A stretch of 64,000 nucleotides of DNA from Pseudo-nitzschia pungens (Eukaryota > Bacillariophyta > Bacillariophyceae > Bacillariales > Bacillariaceae), in contig CM074765.1 in assembly GCA_037355855.1 (NCBI GenBank), positions 3,162,001-3,226,000 on the forward strand. Reading direction: 5' to 3'. A program made the translations under genes and the position numbers. Positions within the stretch are counted from its first letter, which is position 1. Each line of letters starts with the position of its first letter. Below, piece after piece: positions 10,161 through 20,652 of the stretch. The notes beneath the pieces are model-generated. The model did no database searches. It worked only from the letters and a program-made list of their open reading frames with translations, and was not told where the DNA came from.

Positions 10161-12023
10161 TTAAACGATGGTAGATCCAGGGAATTTGACAGGGTCTGGT
10201 TTACCGATTGCATGGACCTCGAAACCAATGTCTCGCAGTTCCTTGTGGTTCAAGTGAAGACGTCCGTCGAACAAAAAGGCTGGTTTTTGCATGCTATCGT
10301 AAATCTTTTGGTAGTCGTAAGTCTTGAATTCGTCCCATTCGGTCATAATGCAAATGGCGTGAGCTCCATTGCAGGCCTCGTATGGGTCAGTGGCGGTAAC
10401 AACGTAATCGTCGAGTCCCGGAGTGTTATCGTGGTTGACGCCGCATGTGTAATTCATCTCCTGCCACATGTCCTCGCGGGAAACTTGTGGGTCGTAGACG
10501 TGAATCTTGGCATTTTCTTCGAGAAGATCCCGGACGACAAACATGGATGGTGTTTCTCTGACGTCGCCTGTATCCTTCTTGAACGCGTATCCCAGAACAG
10601 CAATCTTCTTTCCTGTTACTGTATTGAACATGGATGAAACAATTTCCTCCGAGAATCTCTTCTTTTGGAAATCGTTCATCTGAATAACCTGGCGCCAGTA
10701 ATCGGCACACTGTTGCAAACCATAGGTTTCGCAGAGGTAGACAAGGTTGAGGATATCCTTTTGGAAGCAAGATCCTCCAAATCCAACAGAGGGCTGCAAA
10801 AATCGCTTTCCAATACGATCATCCATACCAACCGCACGGCTGATTTCGGATACGTCGGCACCAGTAACTTCGCACAAGGCCGAAATAGAGTTGATAGACG
10901 AAACACGTTGAGCCAAGAAGGCGTTGGCAACCAGTTTGGACAATTCGGAAGACCAGAGGTTTGTGGTCAATATTTGTTCGCGAGGGATCCAGTTGGCGTA
11001 GACCTTGACCAATGTTTCGATGGCCTCAAGTCCCTCAGGAGTTTGTGGCCCACCAATCAAGACACGGTCGGGGTTGTGAAGATCCGACATGGCAGTACCC
11101 TCGGCCAGAAATTCGGGGTTACTCAGAACCTGGAAGGTGACGTCGGGCTTTCGTTCGTTGGCGGATAGAATGCGGTTGATGGCCTCAGCAGTGCGGACGG
11201 GCACGGTCGATTTTTCAACAACAATCTTGGAAGAAGTTGCGATTCGGGCGATGTGGCGAGCACACAATTCACAGTTTTTGATGTTGGCGGCAGAACCAGC
11301 TCCAATACCCTTTGTCTTGGTGGGTGTGTTGACCGAGATGAAAATAACATCTGCATTTGCGATTTCGGTGTCCAAGTCCGTCGAAAAGAACAAATTCTTT
11401 CCTCTGGATTTCTTGACGCACTCGAGAAGACCTGGCTCGTAAATTGGCAATTCATCGGTCTTCCATGCATCGATTTGCTTCTGTGAAATATCTCCTACAC
11501 AAACACGGATCTATAAGGGAAACAAATTATATTATCATAATGAAGCAATGCAGGTGAGAAAATATGAAGACGAAACTTAGGCGTGTGCCTCTTTCCGATC
11601 GGTCAAATGTCTTAGAGTTCATCGGATGAAGGTGGGAAGCAACGAAAACAGCATTGTGGAACGATAAATTATTCCTTTAAGCTGGATCCTTTTTTGTGCT
11701 TCGTCTTTCTTGCTTCATCTCACGTTCTGGTACCAACATGGCCAGATTCGGCAAGGACGCGGCATGTTGGTCTTCTTTGCAAATTGAATGCCTTCACAAA
11801 CGAAAGCTGATAGCCGTTTAACGCCCAATCTTCAAGATCCTTGGCGCAACGCCTTTCGTCAACATGACGCTGCATACTATGCTCAATTCGACCGAATGAT
11901 GACCCGAAGACAATCAGATTTGGCTCGTACCTTCGGACACATCTCGGCAATGACCGCCATGGTGGGGCCGCCCACGTATCCGGCTCCCATACAAAGAATT
12001 TTCAGGTCCCATTCGTCGCTCAT
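10161..12023 (-). CDS. UGDH: UDP-glucose 6-dehydrogenase, two exons
   Basis: Exon 1 is 12023-11931 (31 codons), exon 2 11510-10161; the phase-0 intron (AAG|GTACGA ... TTATAG|ATC, 420 bp) joins AEMCPK to IRVCVGDIS and gives 480 residues, near the 494 of human UGDH. The NAD-binding glycine motif GAGYVGGP (13-20) lies wholly in exon 1. The catalytic cysteine is Cys279 in [38 protein letters not shown] and the C-terminal UDP-binding part ([22 protein letters not shown]) are all present. The enzyme oxidises UDP-glucose to UDP-glucuronate in the cytosol in two NAD-dependent steps, feeding xylose, glucuronate and cell-wall or mucilage polysaccharides. No targeting peptide is visible. Call and splice model are firm. 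Confidence 0.95.
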
Positions 12024-12932
12024 TGTGTTGTTTTTTTTTTTCTTCCGACGTTAGTCAAACAGTCTTTTCTTGTGAATGCTATATGCCTCTATTCGATTTT
12101 GTGCTACAACAGAGGGTGAAAAATTGGTGCGTTGCGAAGGTCCAACCAGAAACAAATCAGATACCTTTTGTGTAAAAATTTCGTGCCCCGACAGGCGCGG
12201 TGACGTGATGTGACCGATTGCCGCTACTGGTCGGTACGTTTGAAAACATCAGAACGTGATGTGTGGAGTTGCACGTCAGCAATGACTCTTTTGCTTCACA
12301 TCGGTTGGGTCGAACTTTTCCAACAAATTCTTCTTGATCGTGATTTGTACGGTTATAACTTGACATACGGTATGTACGTCGAGTAGGTCTGTGAGAATCA
12401 GGGCTCATACTGTACGTACGGTTCTCGTACCTCTGGTTAGAATGAATCAATGTCGATCGGACAAAAGTGTCTGTGCTTTAATCTTACTATCATCCATCTG
12501 ATCATTGACGATCGTGTTTATTTTGGTCGCGGAACCAATTTCTATTGGCTTATTCAGTTTTAAAAACAAATAGTTTAGACCTCGCAAATAAGAGATGAAC
12601 ACGATTGCTGCGTCATCAAGATGGTAGGGAATACTCGTAATCCTAAAAGTACGGTAATCCTTACCGTACTGAGAGCAACGTTTGGAGAAAGAAAAACTCG
12701 CATTGTTTCTCATGCCGAGCACGCCAAATTTGGTGAGCTCGCCACACGTTCAATCCATACCGTACGCGTCAGACGTCGTCGACACCAGATTTGTCCAAGG
12801 CTTGTCGGGCAATTTTGTCAGTCTAGTCGTGAGTGTAAAGAACTTTGGGGATGCAATTTGAAATATCCTCTACTAGTAATTGCGGCACTGCCAAAAATCC
12901 ACATACGCGGTTGTCCATGTTTGCACTTTCAT
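12024..12932. other. Upstream region of UGDH, repeat-rich
   Basis: The region holds the UGDH 5' flank, with a T-run at 12029-12040 on the plus strand next to the start codon, and many GTACGG/ACCGTAC motifs (12360-12450, 12640-12670). Minus-strand open frames at 12157-12722 look random. I see no gene. Confidence 0.45.
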
Positions 12933-13074
12933 AACTTCTAAAGTGTTGATCGAATAGCAACATGTAATACCTTGTTAGAAAGCTCTCACTCTTCTCTCAT
13001 CAATAGGTGTATGGTTTTGTAGACTTCAGAGGTACCCTTGTTGTTGCCAATACTCAATCAAGTTAACACATGAA
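12933..13074. repeat. Second copy of the MITE-internal repeat
   Basis: About 142 bases match the core of the element at 5989-6130 in the same orientation, with scattered substitutions: shared blocks include CTTCTAAAGT, TTAGAAAGCTCTCACTC, TATGGTTTT, ACTTCAGAGGT and CTTGTTGTTGC. Similarity appears to continue weakly on both sides (a CATATGCAT palindrome at 13090, GACTGAGA near 13306), so the full copy may span about 12890-13330. I could not find its terminal inverted repeats. Confidence 0.7.
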
Positions 13075-13631
13075 CATTTGAGAATCGATGCATATGCATC
13101 AATCTAGCCTCCCACACTGTTAAAAGTAATTTTACTTATTGACTAACCTTACAGGTAACTTAGTTTGATTGAATAATTTTGAGTTGAGTTCTCTTTTTCT
13201 CTAAGAAACAAAAATTTCACTAATATTATGCGTATCTTGAGAAATAATATTGCGTCATCGTACGTACTGAGTCGCAGTAGAAAGAAACTAATATCTGACT
13301 AATATGACTGAGAAACAAAACGGTCCAAAGTTTGAAAGATGTCGTAAGTAACCCTAAATAATATATATTAGAGTTAATGGCCACATCCTTTGGTCAACTG
13401 CATTCACCGTTCTCCAAGTTTCAAAATCACAACGAGTTCCACGAATGAAGGTCTCGACGGAACATGGAAGGCGTAACCTTAAGGAGAGGTTTGAGGGATT
13501 CGAACACAGAATCATCAGAACCTAGTGAGATACCACTGTTTACCTTACCTGGAAGAAAGCGTGGACGACTTCGGCATTGACTTGAGTTCTTGAAGAAGAG
13601 TTGTACAGCCAACGACAATATATTATAAAAG

Positions 13632-14084
13632 ATGGACGACTATCCCGGAGCAGATCCAATTCCCGATCCGGACCGTTTTGACTCGCGATATGCTACTCTG
13701 ATGGAATTCCTTTCGTCGTCGGCCGACATGAGAAAGACGGCAACGTCCAGTTTCAAGCAATCCTTGTGGGCCGGATCGGGGGCCATGGCGGGAGGAATGA
13801 TGTTCGGACCCGTGGGTGGATTGGTGGGGGGCATCGCAGGGAGCTTGGTTGGTTTCGTTCGAACATCGGATTACGATGGCGCGGTCGTGCATCTTTGCAA
13901 ATTGGATCAAGCGTCGAAAAAAGAATTGCTCACTCGGGTCGGGCAGGTGCTCATTGCCGCGGGTGCCGCGACGAACGGGATCCAGACGGATACCGCGTTT
14001 CGGGACGCCTTATTTTCGTATGCGTCCGATTCCGGTGTGAGAGACCAATTGTGGGACGCTTGCATGAATTCCCTGCAAAACTAG
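13632..14084 (+). CDS. C19orf12-like small glycine-zipper membrane protein
   Basis: The intronless gene encodes 150 residues. The central segment (about 49-77: AGSGAMAGGMMFGPVGG and LVGGIAGSLVG) is a glycine-zipper hairpin long enough for two membrane passes. The upstream stretch LMEFLSSSADMRKTAT and the helical C-terminal half follow the layout of animal and plant C19orf12 proteins (about 140-150 residues). Human C19orf12 localises to mitochondria, ER and their contacts and is mutated in NBIA4; its molecular activity is unresolved, so no function is claimed. The acidic, Pro-rich N-terminus (DDYPGADPIPDPD) is not a targeting peptide. Start chosen at the first ATG, context AAAAGATGG. The alternative is another glycine-zipper family. 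Confidence 0.68.
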   Translation: MDDYPGADPIPDPDRFDSRYATLMEFLSSSADMRKTATSSFKQSLWAGSGAMAGGMMFGPVGGLVGGIAGSLVGFVRTSDYDGAVVHLCKLDQASKKELLTRVGQVLIAAGAATNGIQTDTAFRDALFSYASDSGVRDQLWDACMNSLQN

Positions 14085-14428
14085 ATAACTGCTTTGCAAT
14101 GCCATTGCAAACAGCTATGCAGCTTACATATCACGTTGAACACAACTCAATTTACGATAACTGATTCCTGGAACTGCACCTATTCGAACCCACCAGATTC
14201 CGTGATCAATGTTCTTGGTCATACCACTGGATTGCAAGTTTGGATTTGTAATTTTTGTTTTTTTAAAAAAGTAACTTTCTGTACAATACATAATTAATGG
14301 TGTCCGATAAGTCATCACTGCGGCTCATGGAACTTTTGCAAAACACAACACGATTCATTTGAATTACATTCGTGCCCACTCCCAGATTGTTTCTCGTGTT
14401 GGAACCTATTTCTATCGCATTGTGGTGT
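14085..14428. other. Convergent spacer
   Basis: About 340 AT-rich bases lie between the 3' ends of the C19orf12-like gene (+) and tocopherol methyltransferase (-). A short A/T tract at 14260-14275 is the only notable feature. Confidence 0.5.
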
Positions 14429-15750
14429 TTACGCCTTCTTTGTTGCTGTCAACATGCCGTATTCCATGAGTCCCCTCTTGAAGGCTCGGTGCATTCGCTC
14501 GATGCAGTAGGCATCTCGCAAGGTTTTGATGTAGGTTTTCGGCTTGAAAATGAACCCACGAGGGTCCTTGATGCCCTTGAGGATGGTATGCCTCCAGCTG
14601 GCAATTGTTTCTTTCACCCAGTCGGCAGCCGTTACCTTGTTCATGACACCAGTATCATTGATCAATTCCGTGTAGGCTTCTTTCGAAATAAAGTAGGGGT
14701 GAGACCTGCACTCATTGAAATATTTTGATGTTTCATTGTAACGGTCGAATAAGAGGGGAAAAGCGGTAAGTTGAGTTGACAAGGATGTGGTGCAAAAGAA
14801 GCAGCTACGACAGGATCCAGTTTGAAAAACATGTTGCGAAACACCAAGCTCGAAACCTACCATTCCTCGTACAAGTATTGCAAATCGCGCTTGTCACGCT
14901 TGTCGAAGGGAACTTTGCTGTCGTCGCGCTGGCACCAGGTGGCCATGACAAATTTGCCACCGGGCTTCAGGACACGCATCATCTGGTCGATGTATTTCTT
15001 CTTGTCGGGCATGTGCTCTCCGCTCTCGCACGCCCACACAATGTCGAAGGAGTTGTCGGGGAAGCTCGGCATCTCCAGGGCATCTTCGACCATGAATTTG
15101 ACGTTCGGGGTGTTCTGTTCGATGGCCAATTCCTGCGCCCGTTCGACCTGTTTCGGACTCAGGGTGATGGCGGTGACTTCCGACTCGGGGCCCAGCGCGC
15201 GGGCGAGGTATCGGGAGGTTCCACCGAATCCGCAACCCACGTCGAGAACCTTGGCCTTCTTGTCGGTTTCCGGATCGATTCCTCCGAATTTCATCATTTC
15301 GTCGATGAAAGTGTACTGGGCTTCTTTCAGTGGTCGGTACTTGTACTTGACGTCGGGACCGTAGTAGCCCAAATGGATGTGCTCACCCCAGTAGTATTCG
15401 AGAATTCCTTCTTCGGTCCACTCGTCGTATTCGTTGGCGACCGTTCCACTTCCGTAGGTTCTCGACGGTTTGTCCAGGAACAATTTGACGAATCCGGTTC
15501 CGGCCAAGGCGGCGGACAAGGCCACGGCAGCAACCTTGACAGCAATCTTTGGAACGATTGTCTGGGGGGAAGCGACCATGGAAAGCTGAGTGCTCGTGCT
15601 GCTTCCAGGGACCACAACAGCGTTCGCCGAGGACGAGCGTTTGTTCGTCGTCGTGGAGGAGAAACCGCCTACCTTCGGTGGGGTCGTCGTAAATCCCTCG
15701 ACATTGCAGGATGCCGCTAGGAAAAGGGCTAACGAAAAACTGAACTTCAT
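14429..15750 (-). CDS. Gamma-tocopherol C-methyltransferase, plastid-targeted, two exons
   Basis: Exon 1 is 15750-14861, exon 2 14705-14429; the 153-bp... intron (GAATG|GTAGGT ... GTGCAG|GTCTC, 14706-14860) rebuilds a Trp codon in EEW|SHPYF. The product has 388 residues. ATG 15750 is preferred because it starts a signal peptide (KFSFSLALFLAASC) followed by VEGF-TTT, a diatom plastid entry signature. The class I methyltransferase core has GEHIHLGYYG, the SAM loop VLDVGCGFGG (168-177), ITLSPKQVERA, ESGEHMPDKKKY and RVLKPGGKF, matching plant and cyanobacterial VTE4/GTMT. The enzyme methylates gamma- to alpha-tocopherol with SAM, the last step of vitamin E synthesis in the plastid. MPBQ or other tocopherol-pathway methyltransferases are the alternative, but the HLGYYG and GEHMPDK signatures favour GTMT. 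Confidence 0.88.
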
Positions 15751-16360
15751 CTTTTCTTCCGTGGTTTCCAGTGTTGTGCACTCCGCCAAATGCACTTGTG
15801 TAGTTGCCTTTGAGGAAATACAACCAGAATCTAAACGCCGAGTTGTGCCACTCTCCGTTAGATCGTGGTGTACCGGTTAGGTTTACCTACCAGTTGCCGT
15901 CAATCATCGTCACAAGCAAGCGTCAGTGGAAAAGATTGCCGCAAGGTACGAGGTATCCATCATCGACAAAACCGAACCAACAAACCGATCTTGAGTCACT
16001 GAGTCACGAACCATGGATGAGTTGGTGGAAACCTGGAAAAGTTCGTGTTTATTCCGGGTTCCTTTTGTGTTGGGTGATAAAGAAAATGAAAGAAATAGTT
16101 TCTCGAAAACTCCTTGAATCATGCTTCTTCTTTTTGGATGGTTCGACGTTCGGCACCCATGAGAGATCGCGAAGAAGTTGCTATCGTTCGAACTTCGAAC
16201 TTGGAACACGAACACTTTGTGCTCGCCCATCACTCCTTTGTACCGGGTAATTATCCCAACCCAGAATCGTTGAGATCGTGGGTTGTGAGCACAATCCATA
16301 CCAACAAAGTCTTTGTCACGCAGCACTCGATGATGAGACTTGGAAAGACGCTCGAATGGA
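15751..16360. promoter_or_regulatory. Divergent intergenic region
   Basis: Some 610 bases separate the start of tocopherol methyltransferase (-) from the double-GFA gene (+), so both promoters should lie here. I could not recognise defined elements, and the open frames on both strands here lack protein character. Confidence 0.4.
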
Positions 16361-17641
16361 ATGATTCGCAAGCGACAAATTCGTGCTTTGCTTCAAGCGT
16401 TGCGGAATTGGTGGTGTCTGTTGCTGGGATCGGCTCGATGGGATCGTCGTCCTAGAGTTGTCGTTCTCGCGATGCCCTGCTTTGCGCTTGCGCTATCGAC
16501 CGCGCTGTCGACGACCCCGTTCAATCCCACTCCCACTCCCGCCAACATCCGGTCCAGCTGCCACTGCGGAAGCCTCGTGATCGATGTGTCTTGGAATTGG
16601 AACCCGGACGCGATCGAAAAACACGAACGCGCGCGGGGCAGAGACATCTGCGCAAGGAATTGCCATTGCGGGAGCTGTCGCCGGTATCACACGGGTGCCT
16701 TTGTGAGCTTTCTCGAAACGGATTCGAGCCGAATTTCGGTCCGCAGCGGCAGAGACAAGATCGGGAAGCATCCGTCGACCTGCGAAGAGTTGGGTCCGGT
16801 CGATCGCTGGTTCTGCAGGGACTGTTCCAGCAAGCTCCTGACGATTCCCCGGGATCTCTCTGCCTCTCCGGAGAAGACCGTGGCAACCGATGGCAAAAGC
16901 GGTAGTTCTGCCAACGAAGAGACCGATCCAATCGAGCGAACGACAAAATGTCGACTCAACCTTGGTCCTGTGGTGGAAGATGGAATACCGCCGGACGTTA
17001 CCAATTCGTGGAGGGAACAATTGGAGCGACCCGAAAACAATCTTCACACGGATGAGTCGGGTGCCATTTGGACTCATGCACTCCCTATTTACGACGACGG
17101 TGGCGATGAAGACGAAGACGACGACGAGGATGATTGCGATGATCATTACGACGAGTATCCCAGAGCATTGCCGAATCCATTGAAATGGTCGGGTGGATGC
17201 GCTTGTGGAGCTTGTCGCTACGAGTTTGTTCTGACGCATCCCACCGAGTTGCAGCACTGTTACTGCCATCTCTGCCGAGAACTCTCCGGGAGTCCTTTCA
17301 TGACCTGGATTCCGGTCGAAAAGGACGATTTCCTCTGGACGATCCAAAGAGGGGCGAGCGAGGAGGGAGAAGAATCGTCTCCGCTGCAACTGGTTCGAAC
17401 GACGTCCTTTGGCAGCCGCCACATTTGCGCAAAGTGCCGGAGTGTCATGGCGATTGTCTACGACGAACAACCCGATCAGGTGTGGCCCTGCGCCGGCAGC
17501 CTCGACGACGCGACCTTGCCGGATACATCCCAAGAACTGGGAAAGTCCCTGGGTCGGGTGTGTCACATTTGCTGCCGCTATCACCCCACGTGGCTGACAG
17601 AACGAAACGATGGAATGGAGCGAATGGAAGAGGCGTGTTGA
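16361..17641 (+). CDS. Tandem GFA (glutathione-dependent formaldehyde-activating-like) zinc protein
   Basis: The intronless gene gives 426 residues from the first ATG (16361); an internal ATG at 16472 starts a more signal-like segment (MPCFALALSTALSTTPF), so the true start is uncertain. There are two GFA/CENP-V-type domains. The first has CHCGSL, CHCGSCRRYHTGAF and CRDCSSKL; the second has CACGACRYEF, CYCHLCRELSGSPF and CAKCRSVM. Both keep the cysteine sets that bind two zinc ions in the family. A linker of about 150 residues with an acidic DDDEDD run separates them. Some GFA proteins have been linked to S-hydroxymethylglutathione formation, but most members are uncharacterised, so activity is not claimed. 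Having two domains in one chain is less common than single-domain proteins of about 130-190 residues. Confidence 0.85.
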   Translation: MIRKRQIRALLQALRNWWCLLLGSARWDRRPRVVVLAMPCFALALSTALSTTPFNPTPTPANIRSSCHCGSLVIDVSWNWNPDAIEKHERARGRDICARNCHCGSCRRYHTGAFVSFLETDSSRISVRSGRDKIGKHPSTCEELGPVDRWFCRDCSSKLLTIPRDLSASPEKTVATDGKSGSSANEETDPIERTTKCRLNLGPVVEDGIPPDVTNSWREQLERPENNLHTDESGAIWTHALPIYDDGGDEDEDDDEDDCDDHYDEYPRALPNPLKWSGGCACGACRYEFVLTHPTELQHCYCHLCRELSGSPFMTWIPVEKDDFLWTIQRGASEEGEESSPLQLVRTTSFGSRHICAKCRSVMAIVYDEQPDQVWPCAGSLDDATLPDTSQELGKSLGRVCHICCRYHPTWLTERNDGMERMEEAC

Positions 17642-18002
17642 TTGATTGATTCATTGATTGATCGATACAAAGTCAATTTGGGTTGACGGAAAAATTCAAT
17701 TGCAGTTGTAGTGCACAACTGCGAACCCACCATGGATCAACGGGAGCAGTAGACGGATCGTTCGCAATACAAAAATGACAACAAGAATGTTTTACACAGT
17801 GCTCGAACAAGACCCTCTCTATCGGTGATGACACTACAGTACCCAATAAGAAACCTTCAATAGAGTATGATCGGATCGGCTGTCCGCTAGCGCTCGTACG
17901 ATCCAACTATTGTTCGCACCGTATTTTTGGCTGCCGCCCACGCCATACACAAACACGCGTGTATGCATCCCCATAGACTTGTGCTCCCACTCCCACTCCC
18001 GC
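17642..18002. other. Convergent spacer
   Basis: These 361 bases separate the 3' ends of the GFA gene (+) and the PfkB kinase (-). They start with a short GATT-repeat (17640-17664) and contain no gene I can see. Confidence 0.5.
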
Positions 18003-19860
18003 TCACGGGACGGAGACGACCTCCAGGGGACCGCGCGCCGTCATCGATCGGAACAGGTCGTTCGCGTCGTTCGCGTCGAGCACCGAGTTTTCTTCTCGGA
18101 GGCAACTGGCGGAACCGCAGGCCAGCCCAAAGGCAAAGGCCGCCACCGTTTGGGCGTGGACATCGGCCATGGCCGGGTGATCGTTCCGGATGGCCTCCGC
18201 CCATTCTTTTACGAGTCGAAAGGATTCGCTAGGAAGAATGGGCTCTGACTCCGAGAGACTGGTCCAGGCACCGACGGTTCCGGCCGCGACGGCGTCTGCG
18301 TCCGCCACCCATTCATTCGGTCGTGCAATCGTTTATTCGTTCATTCATGCGGTCGTTCAAATAATAAATATATCAATAAATAATAATCATACGTCCCGCA
18401 ACCAAAACAAACAACAGACAATATAGTACAGTACAACATAGCATAGGACAGCGACCACTGTGAGTTCTTTGTCAGCCAGCAAAAAGGTACCGAGTTCGAA
18501 TGCGTGCATAGCCTCGCCTCGCCTCGCCTCGTCTCCGCGACACACATTCGCAGAAACCATTCGATCCGTCGTTCTTACCTCCGGCACCAATCGGGTACAG
18601 TGTCCGAGGCGTTTCGCCGCCGTGTTCGAGATCCGGGACGGGCAGCTTGAAGATGCGGAAGGACGCCGATCGTGATGGTGATCGCGATCGCGATCGCGGC
18701 GCCTCGTCGTCTCCGTCTCCGTCTCTGCCATCCTCGTTGGTTTCGCGCTCGCGCTCGCTGTCGCCTTCGCAATGGTCGTCCTTTCGTCGGCCGCGTTCGT
18801 TGGGGCTCAGGGCCACAAAGTAGGCATCGTGCTTGCCGTCGGTAATGGCCAGTCCGACCACTCCCCCGGATCCGATCGGGTCGCGGACAAGCACGCCAAA
18901 AGCGGCCAGCAGGCCCTCGACGGCGCGGACCAGGTCGTCCGCGGCGATCCCCTCGATCTCGCTGTTGCCGCTCGCCGCCACTCCCGCCAGCCGGCACAGC
19001 TCCGAGGCATTGATCTTGAGGAGCAGCGGGCCGCCCTTGGTTGCCGCGCCGAGCAGCGCGTCGATCCCGGCGAGGGCGTCCACCACGCAGACCGTGTCCG
19101 GTCCCGCCACCCTCGAATAAATGGTGGCGTAGGTGTCCTCGGGACACCCCGGCGGGAGGCTGCCCATGAGGCAGAGGGCTCTCGCAGTAGTAGTAGTAGT
19201 GGTAGTAGTGGGCGACGCCGGCGCAAGTTTTTCCAGGAGCTCCTCCAGTTCGCTCTCGGAAACGACCCCGCTCGGTTCCACCAGCTCGGTGGTGGCGTCG
19301 GCCGCCACGATGGACGTGCAGGTCCGGAGCTCGCTTTCCGTGCGGACCGTGCAGTCCATGGAGGATTCGTCGCCGCCGCCGCCGCAGCCCAATCGGTCCC
19401 GGAGCAGGCCATACACGGTGTCCCCGGCGAATCCGGTGCCCAGGAATTGCGCGAGCCTGAGGACGGTATCGGCGGTACCACTAGTAGTACCGATGCTGCC
19501 GTCGCTGCCGCTGCCGCTGTCGCCGTTGTCGCTGTCGCCGTTGTCGCCGTTATCGTCTCGGCTCGGCCCGCCGGCCATGAGGCAGCGGAGGGCAATGGCG
19601 GCATCCTGTCCCTTTCCGCCGACCCCGAGGTCGACCCTCGCCGCCCGGTGCACGTTTCCCGGCACCAGCGCCTTCCGATCGGGCAGGACGAACCGCTTCT
19701 GGAGGGCGCCGTTGAGACCCACCACCAGGACGCTCCGAGTCGGGGGTTGCGATTGCGATTGCACTTGCAACTGCGATTGCATTTGCAACTGCGATTGCAT
19801 CCCTCCCGCGGTAGCCGTTGCGGTTGCCGCCATGCTGATCGCGGTGCGATGCAGGTTCAT
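18003..19860 (-). CDS. PfkB-family carbohydrate kinase, two exons
   Basis: Exon 1 is 19860-18579, exon 2 18295-18003; the phase-1 intron (GGAG|GTAAGA ... GACGCAG|ACGCC, 283 bp) rebuilds the catalytic GAGD motif as IGAG|DAVAAGT, which strongly supports the model. The product has 524 residues, against about 300-350 for typical members; the excess is a Gln/Ser N-terminus, an Asp/Gly/Ser insert (DDNGDNGDSDNGDSGS) after LGVGGKGQDAAIALR, a poly-Thr run and a Glu/Arg/Ser insert before the last strand. The substrate-side GLNGALQKRFVL, GTGFAGDTVYGLL, SLPPG and KINASEL fit the 1-phosphofructokinase/tagatose-6-phosphate kinase branch. The phosphoacceptor cannot be told. The catalytic Asp is in GAGDA. 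Start: first ATG in exon 1. Several inserts are microsatellite-coded (CTA, GCC). Confidence 0.82.
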
Positions 19861-20652
19861 GTGCGTCGCAGAGTGTTGCCGTGCCGTGTCGTGTCGCGCC
19901 GTGTCGTTTTGCAACGTGTCGTCGTGTCGCACCCGAATGAATGAATCCGCCGTTTGTGCCGACCGACTGACTTACTGACTGACCGACTACCCGTACGGAT
20001 TGCAAGGTCGTATTAAGCTTTGTCGAATCTCTCGTTTGCCGGTTGGCATTCGAATACCATCCTGCGGTAACTTACCAGACAAGTTACATGCCGTACGGTA
20101 TCGTTCCGTTCACAGTTCCGGTTCGAACCGAAGATCTTGTGTCGTTTGTCGTGCGTCTCGGTTTGTTTCCTGCCTTCGTTTTGGATTTGGATCTTGGTGA
20201 GACCACAATTGGACCCGATCGACTAATTTCTCGTGGAAACTCAGAAGAGTGTGGACGGTGAATCAATCAATCTCTACCACATACAATACGGGACACGTAC
20301 AGAACAGATGGAGATTGGCACAATCGTGGTAAGGTTTACGTTCGTGCGCAATCGTAATCGTACTTGTACTCGTAAGCTTAAGGTTACTCGTCCCCGCCGC
20401 GTCGCAACTTGCCGCATTCCCACCTTCATCTGCGAAGCAATCAGACGGATTTTGATAATACGAACCCTGCTTCGAAACTCTCCCCATCGCTTTTGGCTTC
20501 GTTTCGTTGACCAAGTAGAATTCACGGTTCTGTACCATTCTGTATCGGTGAATCGGTGAATTAATTAGTAACAAACCGGAACGAAGCACGAAACGTCCGA
20601 AACGGTGTACCTGTGTAGTTGTACGCATCATCTCTTCGGTTTCCATTGCAGC
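19861..20652. promoter_or_regulatory. Divergent intergenic region between PfkB kinase and glutathione synthetase
   Basis: The 792 bases should hold both promoters. Short GTGTCGTGTCGC repeats lie at 19880-19930 and GACTGACTTACTGACTGACC at 19963-19985. Small open frames on both strands look random. Confidence 0.4.

Noticed and set aside
18772..19978. Long plus-strand frames opposite the PfkB kinase
   Set aside because: GC-rich antisense shadows; the minus strand carries the conserved kinase motifs and the splice junction that completes GAGD.
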